64,000 bases of DNA from Cytidiella melzeri. Lineage: Eukaryota > Basidiomycota > Agaricomycetes > Polyporales > Irpicaceae. Position numbers and translations under genes: made by a program. Each line of letters starts with the position of its first letter. Positions within the stretch are counted from its first letter, which is position 1. Below the pieces are notes generated by a model. It was given only the letters and a program-made list of their open reading frames with translations, searched no databases and had not been told where the DNA came from. The DNA lies in the NCBI GenBank assembly GCA_022592445.1, contig JABYQR010000059.1, forward strand, positions 62,001 to 126,000. Reading direction: 5' to 3'. This document shows positions 13,894-23,900 of the stretch, piece by piece.

Positions 13894-15134
13894 AAAACCG
13901 CATTGATTTTTGCTGCCATCTCATCCATTTGCTTCTTCTGGATGTCAAGCATGTCCTTGAGCGCCGCAATCTTAGCATCCTTGTCGTTGGACGCGTCTTG
14001 CTTTGGCGCAGTAGTGGTCGACGAGGTCGACGAGGTTGCAGCAACTTTTTGTCCCTTAGGGACGCCTTGAAGCCTTTTCAGGCAAACCGCCCCCCAGTGA
14101 CCGGTGCCACCGCAGTGGTTGCAGACCGGGTCGTCTGGGTGCTTCGAGTCCCTTTTCTTGTGACTCTCAGATCCGCAAACCGAGCAGCGCTTGCTCATCT
14201 CCTTCTTCCATTTCTGGAAGATCTCCTGTTTGCCCAGACCCGCAAAGAGCGAGTCAAACGAGGCGGAGAAACGGGAGGCATCGATCTCCATAGCGTTGGG
14301 ATCGCGGAACGCCTGCTGATGGGACTTGCCGTGCCCTGACGAGCTGTCCACCATGACCTTGCCGGTGCTGTTGCGAAGATCGGCAAGTTGAGCATCGACC
14401 GCTTTGCATTGGTCTTTGAGTGCGTCATAGGTGGCGGCACGGGTTTGAAAGTACGAGACACGTTGCAAGTACTCGGTGCTCAAGCTCGACTTGAGGCGGT
14501 CAAAGAGGTCCTGCTGGCTCCAGCCAGTGCGAGGGGCCCATGTCTCAAACTCGGAGATGTGGGCGGCGAAGGTCTTGTTGCCTTGCTTCATGTTGGCGAC
14601 TTTCGTCTTGGCCTCCATGACAGCATCTATAGGCTCGAATTTGGCTTTAAAAGCCTCGATAAATGTGTCCCAGTCATTTCCAAATGCTGGTTTGCTATTG
14701 GCTAACTCCTCAATGTGAGGGCGAGCCCAATCAGCGGCGTCCTCCTGCATGAAGGACAGGGCGCTTGTGATGAGTTTATGAGGATCAAAGATCCTCGCGC
14801 CGTTGTTGTCCACCCGGACCTGGCCTTGCGCGTCTTGCTGGAAGAACGCTTTTCCTTGATTTTGCGCCCATACTATGAACGCGTGGCGGAAGAGCCGGGC
14901 TTCCGACGAGGTTTTCCCCTTGAAGGAGACTGGTTTCTCGACATGCTTCTTTCCCGAGAACGTGGGTAGCAGCGACAACCGCTGGTGTCTGTGCAGCTGC
15001 AAGTGCAGCCACCTGGTTGGTCAGGTCTACCATTTTTGTGTCAAGACGCCCAACATATTCAGGACGTCTTGCTGGCTCAGGTTGGCGACTGGGGCAGTTG
15101 GGGCAGCAGGGGCGGCGGGCTGGTTGGGATCCAT
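13890..15134 (-). pseudogene. Gypsy gag with CCHC zinc knuckle, frameshifted
   Basis: A likely start ATG at 15134 opens MDPNQPAAPAAP and a Gln/Ala-rich leader. The frame then breaks near 15050 (NMLG...) and again near 14965 before joining a long open stretch (TFSGKKHVEKPVSFKG to INAVF) that ends at 13890. This stretch contains the capsid-like region and a canonical CX2CX4HX4C knuckle (CNHCGGTGHWGAVC, about 14120), preceded by a second Cys cluster, and ends in a Lys/Met coiled tail. Both breaks are consistent with loss of one base. Gag ends at a six-T run that places protease in the -1 frame, so Gag-Pol was probably made by -1 frameshifting. Confidence 0.8.
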
Positions 15135-15206
15135 GTCGTCTGTGACCGTGCTCGAATTGAAGAAATGTATGTAATTGTAGCGTGGTGGGCAAAACTGTGG
15201 TCGTGT

Positions 15207-15935
15207 CTAGATCCACTCAAAGTAGCTATCACTATTGACTACGTTAAGTTGTGCTAAAACTCTATCGTAGTTTTTACGAAGCTGCTTGAAGGAAACTTTC
15301 CCAATTGCTTTACAACCCCAGTCCAGGAGCTGCCACTCGCGGTCTGCTGTGACGGGAGCGAGATCGTCGACTCGGTTGAGGAAACGATTGACCTTATTGA
15401 CGAGGTGAAGCAGCGCGCGACGGTGGTCAGGGTTGGCGCGGTTTAGGAGTTCTTCAAGCTCCGTGAGAGCTTGCAAGCGAGTACGGACGGCGGTGAGTTT
15501 TGGCTTGAAGATGCCGACGAGATCTACCGGCGTCAACTTTTTAAAGTCAATGAGTACCGGTTTGGGTGCTGCGGGGGCGGGAGTGGGCGGAGGAAGTTTG
15601 GCGAGCCGCTCCGAGAGAGTTGGCTTGTGGGTTCGCTGCTCAGCTAGAGTGCGAGCACGTTCTTCAGCGGCGCGTTCTCCGTATGCTCTGGCAGAAGCGC
15701 GAAGTTGTTGGTTTTCCTCGTAAGAGGGGACGGTGAGGGTGATGCCTTTGACAGGCGGCTTCTTGGACACGTACTTCGCGACGGTGACCAGGTCTTTGTC
15801 AGACCAGAGATGAGGTTGACCACTCTTGCGCTTTTCAGCGAGAGCGTCAAGGAACAATGATGGAAGAGACCTCTTGAGCTGAGGCTCAGTTGTAGAGAGG
15901 TTCTTAGAAAAACGGGGGCGCGTGTCCTTGGGCAC
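15207..15935 (-). CDS. Extra 242-residue ORF upstream of gypsy gag
   Basis: An uninterrupted ORF begins at 15935, ~135 bp inside the 5' LTR, and stops at 15207, 70 bp before gag. The product (MPKDTRPRFSKNLSTTEPQL...) is basic and helical with a central Pro-rich linker (LPPPTPAPAAPKP) and no Cys motifs or membrane segment. I do not recognise a domain. It is intact while gag and pol around it carry frameshifts. It could be an accessory or RNA-binding protein of this retroelement lineage; no function can be assigned. Confidence 0.6.
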   Translation of the reverse strand: MPKDTRPRFSKNLSTTEPQLKRSLPSLFLDALAEKRKSGQPHLWSDKDLVTVAKYVSKKPPVKGITLTVPSYEENQQLRASARAYGERAAEERARTLAEQRTHKPTLSERLAKLPPPTPAPAAPKPVLIDFKKLTPVDLVGIFKPKLTAVRTRLQALTELEELLNRANPDHRRALLHLVNKVNRFLNRVDDLAPVTADREWQLLDWGCKAIGKVSFKQLRKNYDRVLAQLNVVNSDSYFEWI

Positions 15936-16069
15936 TAGACAACGCGCAGGGGGTAGAAACGGACGACGTAAGTGTAGCTCAACGGTATGAGAAGACCGGA
16001 GACGTACTCGTCAAACAGGAATAAACTTTTTTAAACGGTGGGAATGGGGGAACCCAGGGTTTCACAATG

Positions 16070-16079
16070 ATCTCGACCT
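16070..16079 (-). other. Putative self-priming primer binding site
   Basis: Two bases inside the 5' LTR edge, the sense strand reads AGGTCGAGAT. This is an exact complement of sense ATCTCGACCT found in the same LTR at 16219-16228, about 30 bases downstream of the TATA box at 16255-16262 and thus near the predicted RNA 5' end. That is the arrangement used by Tf1/sushi elements, which prime on their own RNA. I see no convincing tRNA match here. Confidence 0.55.
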
Positions 16080-16081
16080 AA

Positions 16082-16771
16082 TGTCACGGAGACGAAGCTC
16101 GACGCAACTAAAAGGGACACGGTGTGGAAGACGACGAAGAGGTGGTGGCAGGCTTGAAGCACAATGCTCTCACCAGCTATCAAACTTTATGCAAGTTGCT
16201 AGCCCAGTAAAGACCAAGAGGTCGAGATGGGGGCTAGGAGCGTACATGCAGCAGTATATATAGACTTCAGGGACCTGCGCACAGACCATGTTGAGGGCAG
16301 GCTTTGCAAGAAGCCGTGTGAACGAAGAACAAAAGAACTACCTAAAGGAGAACAATAGCTATTGTCTAGACCTTGCCAAGAACTCTACCCGTGAGAGAAT
16401 CTATCTAAAAGGAGACCAACTATTGTATTCCATTCCCACACCTGTGAGAACATCCTTCCATAAAGAGAACAATAGGGAAAGAACAATAAGGAGCCCATGT
16501 GGATGGTGTCTATGACGTCAAACCCTAGCTATGGGCTGAGCCATGTGTCTGTAGCCATGTGGTCTTACTTAAGCTAAGTCACATGCCAGTGTGACGTAGT
16601 AGCAAGTAATGTGACCGTGTGGAGCGTCTAAGCCACGTGATACGGGCGCTTAATAGACGTGCAAAGGAGTTTATGCAGAGAGAATTGAAACTAGGTTGTA
16701 GCCCGGAGTTTTACAGATAAAAACAAGAGGTAAATTGCGAAAATTAAGGGCTAGTCAGGCCATCCATGACA
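16082..16771 (-). repeat. Right (5') LTR of the gypsy element, 690 bp
   Basis: Begins TGTCACGG and ends CCATGACA in the plus-strand view; nearly identical to the left LTR apart from scattered substitutions and the 67-bp indel. A TATATATA box at 16255-16262 on the sense strand lies ~30 bases before the candidate transcript start. The right flank is the interior of an unrelated 725-bp LTR family. Confidence 0.9.
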
Positions 16772-16919
16772 GAGAATAAGCGCCGGAATAAGCACCTGAT
16801 AAGCGCCAGATAAGCGCTGGATAAGCGCTTAAATAGATGCCTGATAAGCACTTCAATATTCCCAATAATACCGTTGCCTGGTAAGGCAAGTCTTGTAGAA
16901 ACATCGAAAATCTGTGACA
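16772..16919 (-). repeat. Truncated copy of the 725-bp solo-LTR family
   Basis: This 148-bp piece (gagaataagcgcc ... aatctgtgaca) matches one end of the two full LTRs at 21794-22518 and 58538-59262, including their repeated aagcgctggat-like units and the TGTGACA terminus. The rest was cut off where the gypsy LTR joins it. The 143 bp from 16920 to 17062 show no gene or repeat I can name. Confidence 0.85.
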
Positions 16920-17062
16920 CCAGTGATACGTGCACAACAATCTCGGAACGCAGACCTCTGACATACACAGCCGTGAAAGTGAGCAAAGCATTTGTGTAGA
17001 GCCGGCAGCATATTTCTGAGGACGGGCCAGGATGCGGTGGTGTCAACGGGATGGGATATCTG

Positions 17063-17183
17063 TAGTCTTGTTCCCAGACGCCCTGGTTCACCTTCTAAAA
17101 CAGGCAGGAGACAGCAAGAAACGAGACAAAGAAGAGAACCAGGACGTCTGGTGATATTGGACGAGTGCTTGTAGGTCACTCTC
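17063..17183 (+). repeat. Left terminal inverted repeat of copy A
   Basis: Starts TAGTCTTGTTCCCAGACG; an inner ggacgtctggtg motif follows about 85 bp in, and it ends gtaggtcactctc. It aligns over its length with the complement of 24616-24736, including a shared gcaggagacagcaag core. The repeated CCAGACG/CGTCTGG motifs are candidate transposase binding sites. Confidence 0.8.
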
Positions 17184-17249
17184 GGCACGCCGCGGTATCT
17201 CGTTTCCAAGTCGAAGATCTATGGGTGCCTGGCGTTTAACTATAGATTA

Positions 17250-17720
17250 CCAACAATGTGCCAGCGCACTGTCGGTCGCTATTGCTCCCTCTACCACGGC
17301 CAACGCTACAATTACAACCACTGCCCTGTACACCCTGTCGCAGCGGAGCATCTGCTGCGACGAGTTGTACAACTCCTTCGTGCGCAACCATGGCCACCAC
17401 TACGGCTACAGCCACCGCCTTGTACACCCTGTCGCAGCGGAGCATCTGCTGCGACGAGTTGTACAACCCCTTCGTGCGCGACCACGGCCAATGCTACAAT
17501 TACAACCACTTTGTGCGCGACCACGGCCACGACCACGACCACAACTACCACCCTTTGCGCTCTTGCTAGCAGAGCATCTGCTGCGCTGAGTTGCTAGACA
17601 GCCAGCAAACTTTTTTCCTCTGTGCCACCACCCTTCACACTCTCGCCGGCAGAGCTTCTGCTAGTGATGAGCTGTACGACCTCCTCGTGCACGATCACCA
17701 CCACCATGACGTCTACGGCC
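17250..17720. repeat. Degenerate 94-bp tandem repeat in copy A
   Basis: A unit beginning tgtacaccctgtcgcagcgg starts at 17327 and again at 17421 (period 94 bp, nearly identical over ~70 bp). More diverged echoes of the agcatctgctgcg core occur near 17570 and 17655. The array is open in several frames on both strands but the period is not a multiple of three, so I read it as a subterminal minisatellite rather than a gene. Confidence 0.6.
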
Positions 17721-18133
17721 CTTTTCTCCCAGCCTTTCGACCGGCTCAGCTTGCGCAGCACTCACGGGGCACACTCACTGCAAGATGCATCGTCTTCTCA
17801 AACATCTGCGCAGCAGGCTTTGTCCCTCTCACCTATTCATTACCTGAGGCACAGGATGTCAGCTGCACTGCAAGCGCAGGACCTCGCTGCACACATCTTG
17901 CTCTGAAGAGTCTTAACTCACCTTGCCCTCCGCCAATTCCCCCTTCACTCATGCACTCATTCCGAGCTTCATTCACCTGTCCTCTTCCAATTGTGCCGAT
18001 GTTTTTCCTCCCCATACAATTTCTGCACTTCCACCTCAATCATGTATCTACCTTGAAGGTTTACAATAGTAACTCCGCTGTTTCTCCCACTCAAGTAGCA
18101 TGAGCCTGACCGCAAAACCTGGAGCAACTCACA

Positions 18134-20888
18134 ATGGAGCCGCTTTACATAGACGATCTCAACACGGATGACAACAAACAATACGCAGACGAAGTTGATC
18201 CGCCCTCGCAAGCTGAACAAGTTCAGATAGACGAACAGGTACGACGTCCTGGCGGGATACTTGGACGCACTCTGCGTCTGAGTATTCTAAGACAATTGCC
18301 AGGTATGTCGCATTCAGTTTTTGCATCATAGATGTCGCACTTACCTTTTAAACATCTGTAGATGACGAGATTGCTCGGCGCATTGCCACCATCATCGAAC
18401 AGATGGAGGCACTTGATTTTGACGTTGCTAATTTCATGTGGTACATGAGCTGGTCGTCTCAGGCAGTCACTAGGCACCCCCGGATTCAGTACGCGCGAAC
18501 CGCGTTTCTGCATTGTGACAAGTTTCCTCACATGCTTCAGAAGTGGAGGGACAGCCGCCGAGGAGCTGGTACCAAGGCTGCCCGTGATACCCTCGACTTC
18601 TGGTCTATCAACAACGTCGAGCTGCTGATGAATCGGGAGATGCGACAGCTGGCAACGTACCTGCGTTCTCCGCAGAATGAGCTCACGGAAGAGAGCCTGC
18701 TATCCATCAAGCTCACTGACCTTGCCGCACAGATTCAGACCATTGCACCAATCTCATATCAAATCTTACACTCGCTTTCGTCCACTCCGAAGCAGCTCTC
18801 TCGACGCAGTACAAAGGATCATCTTGCGGTATGTCTCGCTTGTTTTGTCAGCGGATCTGATCTGTCACTTATCTCATATGTTGTCTCAGCCCATCACAAT
18901 GATGATCTGTGTGTCGCAGTATGGACGCTCGAGCCACCGCTGTAAACTCCAGAAGTTTAACAGCGTATACTTCAAGGCATGCGGATTGGCTGCACGGGAT
19001 AACGACACCACTCACTTGTACGGACTTACGATGTCCCAGAAGTGGATTTACAGTGCGCTTGAGAAGCTCCCAGAGGTTGCTCACAATTCCATGCTTCGGG
19101 ACATCGTACTGTACCCATGGTTTGGCGGCCATGACAATCTCAACCTCGCATTCAAGGTTTATGAGCAATGCATCGCCAACCAGTCTCATTTCGACAGTGG
19201 GACTGCTGCTACTGTCTACATCATCAAGCACCCTAATGTTACCGCTCCCAGTTGTCTAGCCTATCAAAAGCAGCGCGCGTTAGGTGTGCAACGTCCCATC
19301 AACAGCGCGGATATCATTCTCATGGACGCCAAGGACACCTTCAGCAATCGACAATTCGAGATTCATACCATCCTTCGGTTCCTCATTGACTCGCCCGCCT
19401 TTGACAGGTCCACCTGGCCACATAACGAGAGCCCAGGCCTATTGGGCCCTAAGCCAGTCACTCAGCTGCCGACTGGTGACGCGCATGTCCTGTGTCAATA
19501 TATGCTTGACACGGTGCACATTGAAGAGGCCTCACAGGACGGCAACCGCCAATGTCTCGAGGAATGGATGAAGTAAACGGGGATCAGTGGTGACCGGGCT
19601 TGTCAGGAGCCCGCTCGCAACCAACTCGTTGTCTGGGTTGGTGATCAGCTCACCACGGTACGTATTCGAGCTCTCAAGAAGGACTGAAGCCTGGACAATT
19701 CATTCGTCCAGCGTTTCAAGCAGTTTCTTGAGATGTTCGGATGGTTCCATGCTCAGATCGCCGAGGAGCACTCAATACACCGCCAATATCACACGACAAG
19801 CAAAGTGTTTGGCCTCAAGTCCGCGTTTGAAATCTTGAAGCGCAAAGGTCTCAACTTGCCATCTGTACAAGGTATGTCGATGTCTCTCACACATGATCTG
19901 ATTGCTAACGTTGTGATAGGAAATTTTCATCATACTATGCAGGAGGCCCTAAGACACACCGCGGAGGCACAGTTCTGAGACCTTTGGCTTGTTGTCGGCC
20001 GGGTCGAAGATCTCACGCAGCTTCGTTGCCGTACTCCCCAGCAGCTTATCAACCTCGCTGCAAAAATTCATGACAGCTACGCAACAACGCAGGCACTCTC
20101 CGAGATGAAGCAGAAGCCGCGTGAGGATCAGGACGATGTGCTCTACCAGAGCATCCAATTCTGTCAGGACATCCTCAACTACATCAGTCTCGACAACGCC
20201 ATCAAGATGGGGAATGTTGGTCGTTTAGAGAACCTCATCCCTCGACTGTTCTTCCGGTTCAATGGTGGCACAAGTAGCAACTACGCTATTGAGCTCCTGG
20301 AACTTTTGCAAGGAATGCTGCGCGAGTGGCCTGCGGAGTTAAGGTTTGTCTCATATCATGATACTTACCTTGTTACTGATCAATGCCTCAGGGCATTCAT
20401 GACGCGCTATTGCTGGCTTGCCAACACGAGCGGTCGTCTGGGTCGTTTCCTGGCATTTGACATGATACAAGAACACAACATACGGGACATCAAGGTATGT
20501 TTGACTCAGGTTTTTGGATCTCACCGTCTAATGCATTTGATCGTGACAGCATATCTTTGCAGTTCACGGGCCTTTCTCTAGCTGGGAATACATCAAGAAC
20601 ATCTCGGCTTCCATCCCAACCCAGCACAAGATTAAAGATCACGTCAAAGAGAACTTCAATCATTTCCGTCGCGGCAAATCCCACACCACCCCGGAATATG
20701 AGAAGGATGTTGTTGCCCTCCAGAAGGTCTATCACGGAGGTGATGCCCATGTATACACTGCGGGTCGACACCTGGAATCAAAGCTTCCTGACTATGTACT
20801 GATGGGTAGCGAAGCTACTCGCATCGACGCCACAATTTTGCGGTGGTGGCAGAAGAGAGTCCTCGAGAAGTCAATGAGGGATGAATGA
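18134..20888 (+). pseudogene. DUF6589-family protein, copy A (candidate transposase, interrupted)
   Basis: Starts MEPLYIDDLNTDDNKQY at 18134 and ends SMRDE at 20888, with several short introns (for example after 18301 and 20344). The N-terminal half is helical; the core shows HDNLNLAFKVYEQ (~19130), GTAATVYIIKHP, WVGDQLTT (~19640) and EMFGWFHAQIAEEHSIH, the conserved pattern I associate with basidiomycete DUF6589 proteins. It is homologous along its length to the gene at 60.8-63.5 kb. Three in-frame stops break it: TAA 19574-19576, TGA 19685-19687 and TGA 19976-19978. Each can be explained by a C-to-T or G-to-A change from the codon seen or expected in the paralogue. The DN and GDQL acidic pairs resemble RNase H-fold transposases, but that is inference. 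Confidence 0.75.
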
Positions 20889-20914
20889 CCATGTGTATTC
20901 AAATTATCTGTCTA

Positions 20915-23900
20915 TTACATCCATTTTATACGCTTGTACGGACACTCTGTCATGGGAGGCTCAAGGTCAAGAGTGAGACGCGAAGACGAGGCAGTTGGCA
21001 TGGGACCGGTAGTAGATCGAGTGCGAGGCTGAGGCGTTTGAGGAATTTCAGGTAAATCAGAGAGGTCCGAAGCTGGAACAACTGCAGAGCCAGACACTTG
21101 GGAAGACAAAAGCAATTCAGAGGACAAAGGCAAGGCGGCAGGCTGAGATCGATCAATAACAAATTTCTTCGAGGAAGGGTCATACTGCTGAACGGTGCCT
21201 GGTCGCGGTATAGGAGGGAGTCCTCTCTCTTCACGGTCCTCATCGCGGGAAACTTGTTGAGAGACATTGTACGCTTGAGTGTACGCAAGTGTCCCTGAGA
21301 CATTAGTCAAGCTCCGTTCCTCGCCATTGAGAGCCTTCTTAACCTCATTCAGCTGCGCAAATTCTTCGTCCATCTGAGTAAGATGCCACAGTGAGCTCGC
21401 GCTCATAGATTCGCGCAGATGCCAATCTGGCAGGGCAGTCCTCAAGTCTTCCTCGGTCTTGATTCGAGCTTCAGTTGCCAAGAGAGATATCATGCGGTTG
21501 GGGAGCAAGCTTTCGGGGCCAAAGACCGAGTATCGGAAGTGTAGCAACCAGTAGTCAGCCCGCCACACACGAAGAGACTTCAAAGCATGGCTCAGGCGGC
21601 TGTTCCATTGTTTCCCAGCGTTATTGGAGTAGATCGGCTGCAGAGGAGCTTGTACCAAAGGTCTTGTGGTAATCCGTCGGACAAGGTCGAGAGTTTCAGT
21701 CTCAAGAAGAGTCATGGGACGTTCCTGGCTAGTGACAAGCTTGCGAATGCAATTGTCGCAGCATGCCTCAATATCTGATATGCAAATGGTGAGTGTAACA
21801 GTTAAGGTTACACTCACCAGATAGTTGTTAAACTTGAAGGGGAGATAGTGAGATAGAGTGTAAGAGGTGTGGTGAGCGAAGTACTGGAGAGTACAAGGTA
21901 GTCCTTTATCAACAGAGTGGATAAGACTGAGGGGATATGCCCTCAGGAGTGCCTCTATATATACATGAAGGGGAGGACCCCAGGTACTACCCTAAGACCC
22001 CTAATACCTACATGAGTAAGCGAAGTAATTTACCTTACTAAGCATGCCCTATGCCCTAGTGGTGCCACTTCAATAATCAACCAATAGCAATTGTCCCCAT
22101 GACCTGACCCCATGACCCAGCTCCAAGGCTAGACTTGTTCTAGCTTGTTCTAAGACAAGGCTAGACTTTTCCAGAAGGTTCTAAGAACTATGACATCATC
22201 TAATGGAATGTTCTATACTATGACATCATAGTTCCAGCATGTTCCACAATGTTCCAGAGAGTTCTATCATGTGATACACAGATAAGGAAAGGAGCGCATC
22301 AGCGCATCAGAGACAGAAGGCGCATCAGCGCATCAATTGATAGGCACTGAGAATAAGCGCCGGAATAGGCGCCTGATAAGCGCCAGATAAGCGCTGGATA
22401 AGCGCCTAAATAGACGCCGGATAAGCGCTGGATAAGCGCTTGACAAGCGCTTAAATATTCCCAATAATACCGTTGCCTGGTAAGGCAAGTCTTGTAGAAA
22501 CATTGAAAATCTGTGACAGTGAGTATTGATATTACTTTGATCTCGTACATACTTTTGTTGCAAGGGGGATTGTCAAAATGCTTGTCAGTGATTTCTCGTC
22601 GACAATCTTCATACTGTGTGAACAAGCGCATATGCTCCTCTACATTCTTGCGATGCTGAAGCTCTGTATCCTCTTCTTCAGTGTCATTCTTCTTTGTGCA
22701 GCTATCCGCTGGTGCCTGAGCGTGTTCCTGATCCTGGCAATCTGCATCTGCGCGTTCCTGTTCATCAGTGCCTTGCGCGTCAAACACGTCCATCTCCTCG
22801 GGCTCGACCTTGATTGAAATCTCCTTGCTGTCTTTTTCTGCCTTCTTCTTTCCCTTCCCTACTAAGCGGGTCTTGCGTTTCATCATTTGAAAGACTGACG
22901 ACTCTGCAAGAAGAATAGCTACGGCAGGCTTGCCATCCCGACCAGCCCTTCCGGCATGCTGACTCCATTCATTGAGATTGGTAGGTATCATGTATTGCAC
23001 TACCCAGCGTAGATCAGGTATGTCGAGTCCCTGTGATACTCTCGCTCAGCTCAAGCTTCCGGCTAGATATGTAGACTCACCATACCAGCCACCTCTGTGG
23101 CGAAGAGAGTCCTAATCTTACCAGCACGGAAGTCACGCATGACTCGCGCTTTAGTCTCCGGATCACGAGGAGAGTATATAAACTCCATCTGGTCCCGGTA
23201 CGGTGAGTCCTCTGGGAGCTTGTTGCGCAGATAAAGATACGCTTTTCGGGCAAGATCTTTCTTGTTGAAATAGACAATTGCATGCTTGAGATCTTCTCCT
23301 TTGCGTGCACGATCCAGGAGAAATTCTAATGATTCAAGATCATTCTTGCCCCCCTTCATCCGGCACACGACAGGTATAATATTTGCGCGATCGTTTCCAA
23401 CGTTCAAGATGAAGGATCCCTTACGCGAGAATGATAAGGTATTCATCACAGACTCTAGCATGTCCGGAGGCAAGGTAGCTGACGCGATCATGATAGGCTT
23501 GGAGGTTAAGAATGTTCGCGCCTTCTCCACTTTGAGGAAGGCCGTTCGGAAACTATCCCCCCACTCGGCAACACAATGGGCCTCATCCAGAATAGTGCCA
23601 AGAAATTCCTTGGTCCATTCGGCATTCCGTATCATCTGTGAGAACTTCGGGTGCTTGAAGACCATCTCGGGTGATGTCACAATGACACGGAAATTGCCAC
23701 CTTTCAGCTGCTGCTCATACTTCCAGGTTAGTTGTAACAGGCTCAATTGATGCATAACATACTTTTTCTAGATCACTGTTTCATGTCTCTCCGTTCACGG
23801 CCAGCGCGGGGTATCCCATCTTGTTGAAACGCGCAGCCTATCAGGTACAATAAGTGCACCAATCCTCATTGACGTGTGTCTCACACAAATGTCACCCATC

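Larger units (their letters stand above)
9173..16771 (-). mobile_element. Chromoviral Ty3/gypsy LTR retrotransposon (damaged)
   Basis: The 7.6-kb element is transcribed leftwards. The LTRs begin TGTCACGG and end CATGACA (plus-strand view). Order along the sense strand: LTR, self-priming type binding site, an extra ORF, gag with a zinc knuckle, then protease, reverse transcriptase, RNase H, integrase and a chromodomain, polypurine tract, LTR. The integrase-chromodomain end identifies a chromovirus, a group whose chromodomain steers integration to chromatin. Gag and pol carry several single-base frameshifts, so the copy looks inactive. The two LTRs differ by a 67-bp indel, and the flanks (gacac left, gagaa right) are not a duplication, which suggests the ends come from two insertions joined by recombination. 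Confidence 0.9.

Noticed and set aside
17327..17492. CRISPR-like array
   Set aside because: Units are long and contiguous, with no unique spacers, in a eukaryotic genome.
17250..17720. Repetitive protein gene in the 94-bp array
   Set aside because: Several frames are open on both strands, the period is not a multiple of three, and no start context or introns fit.
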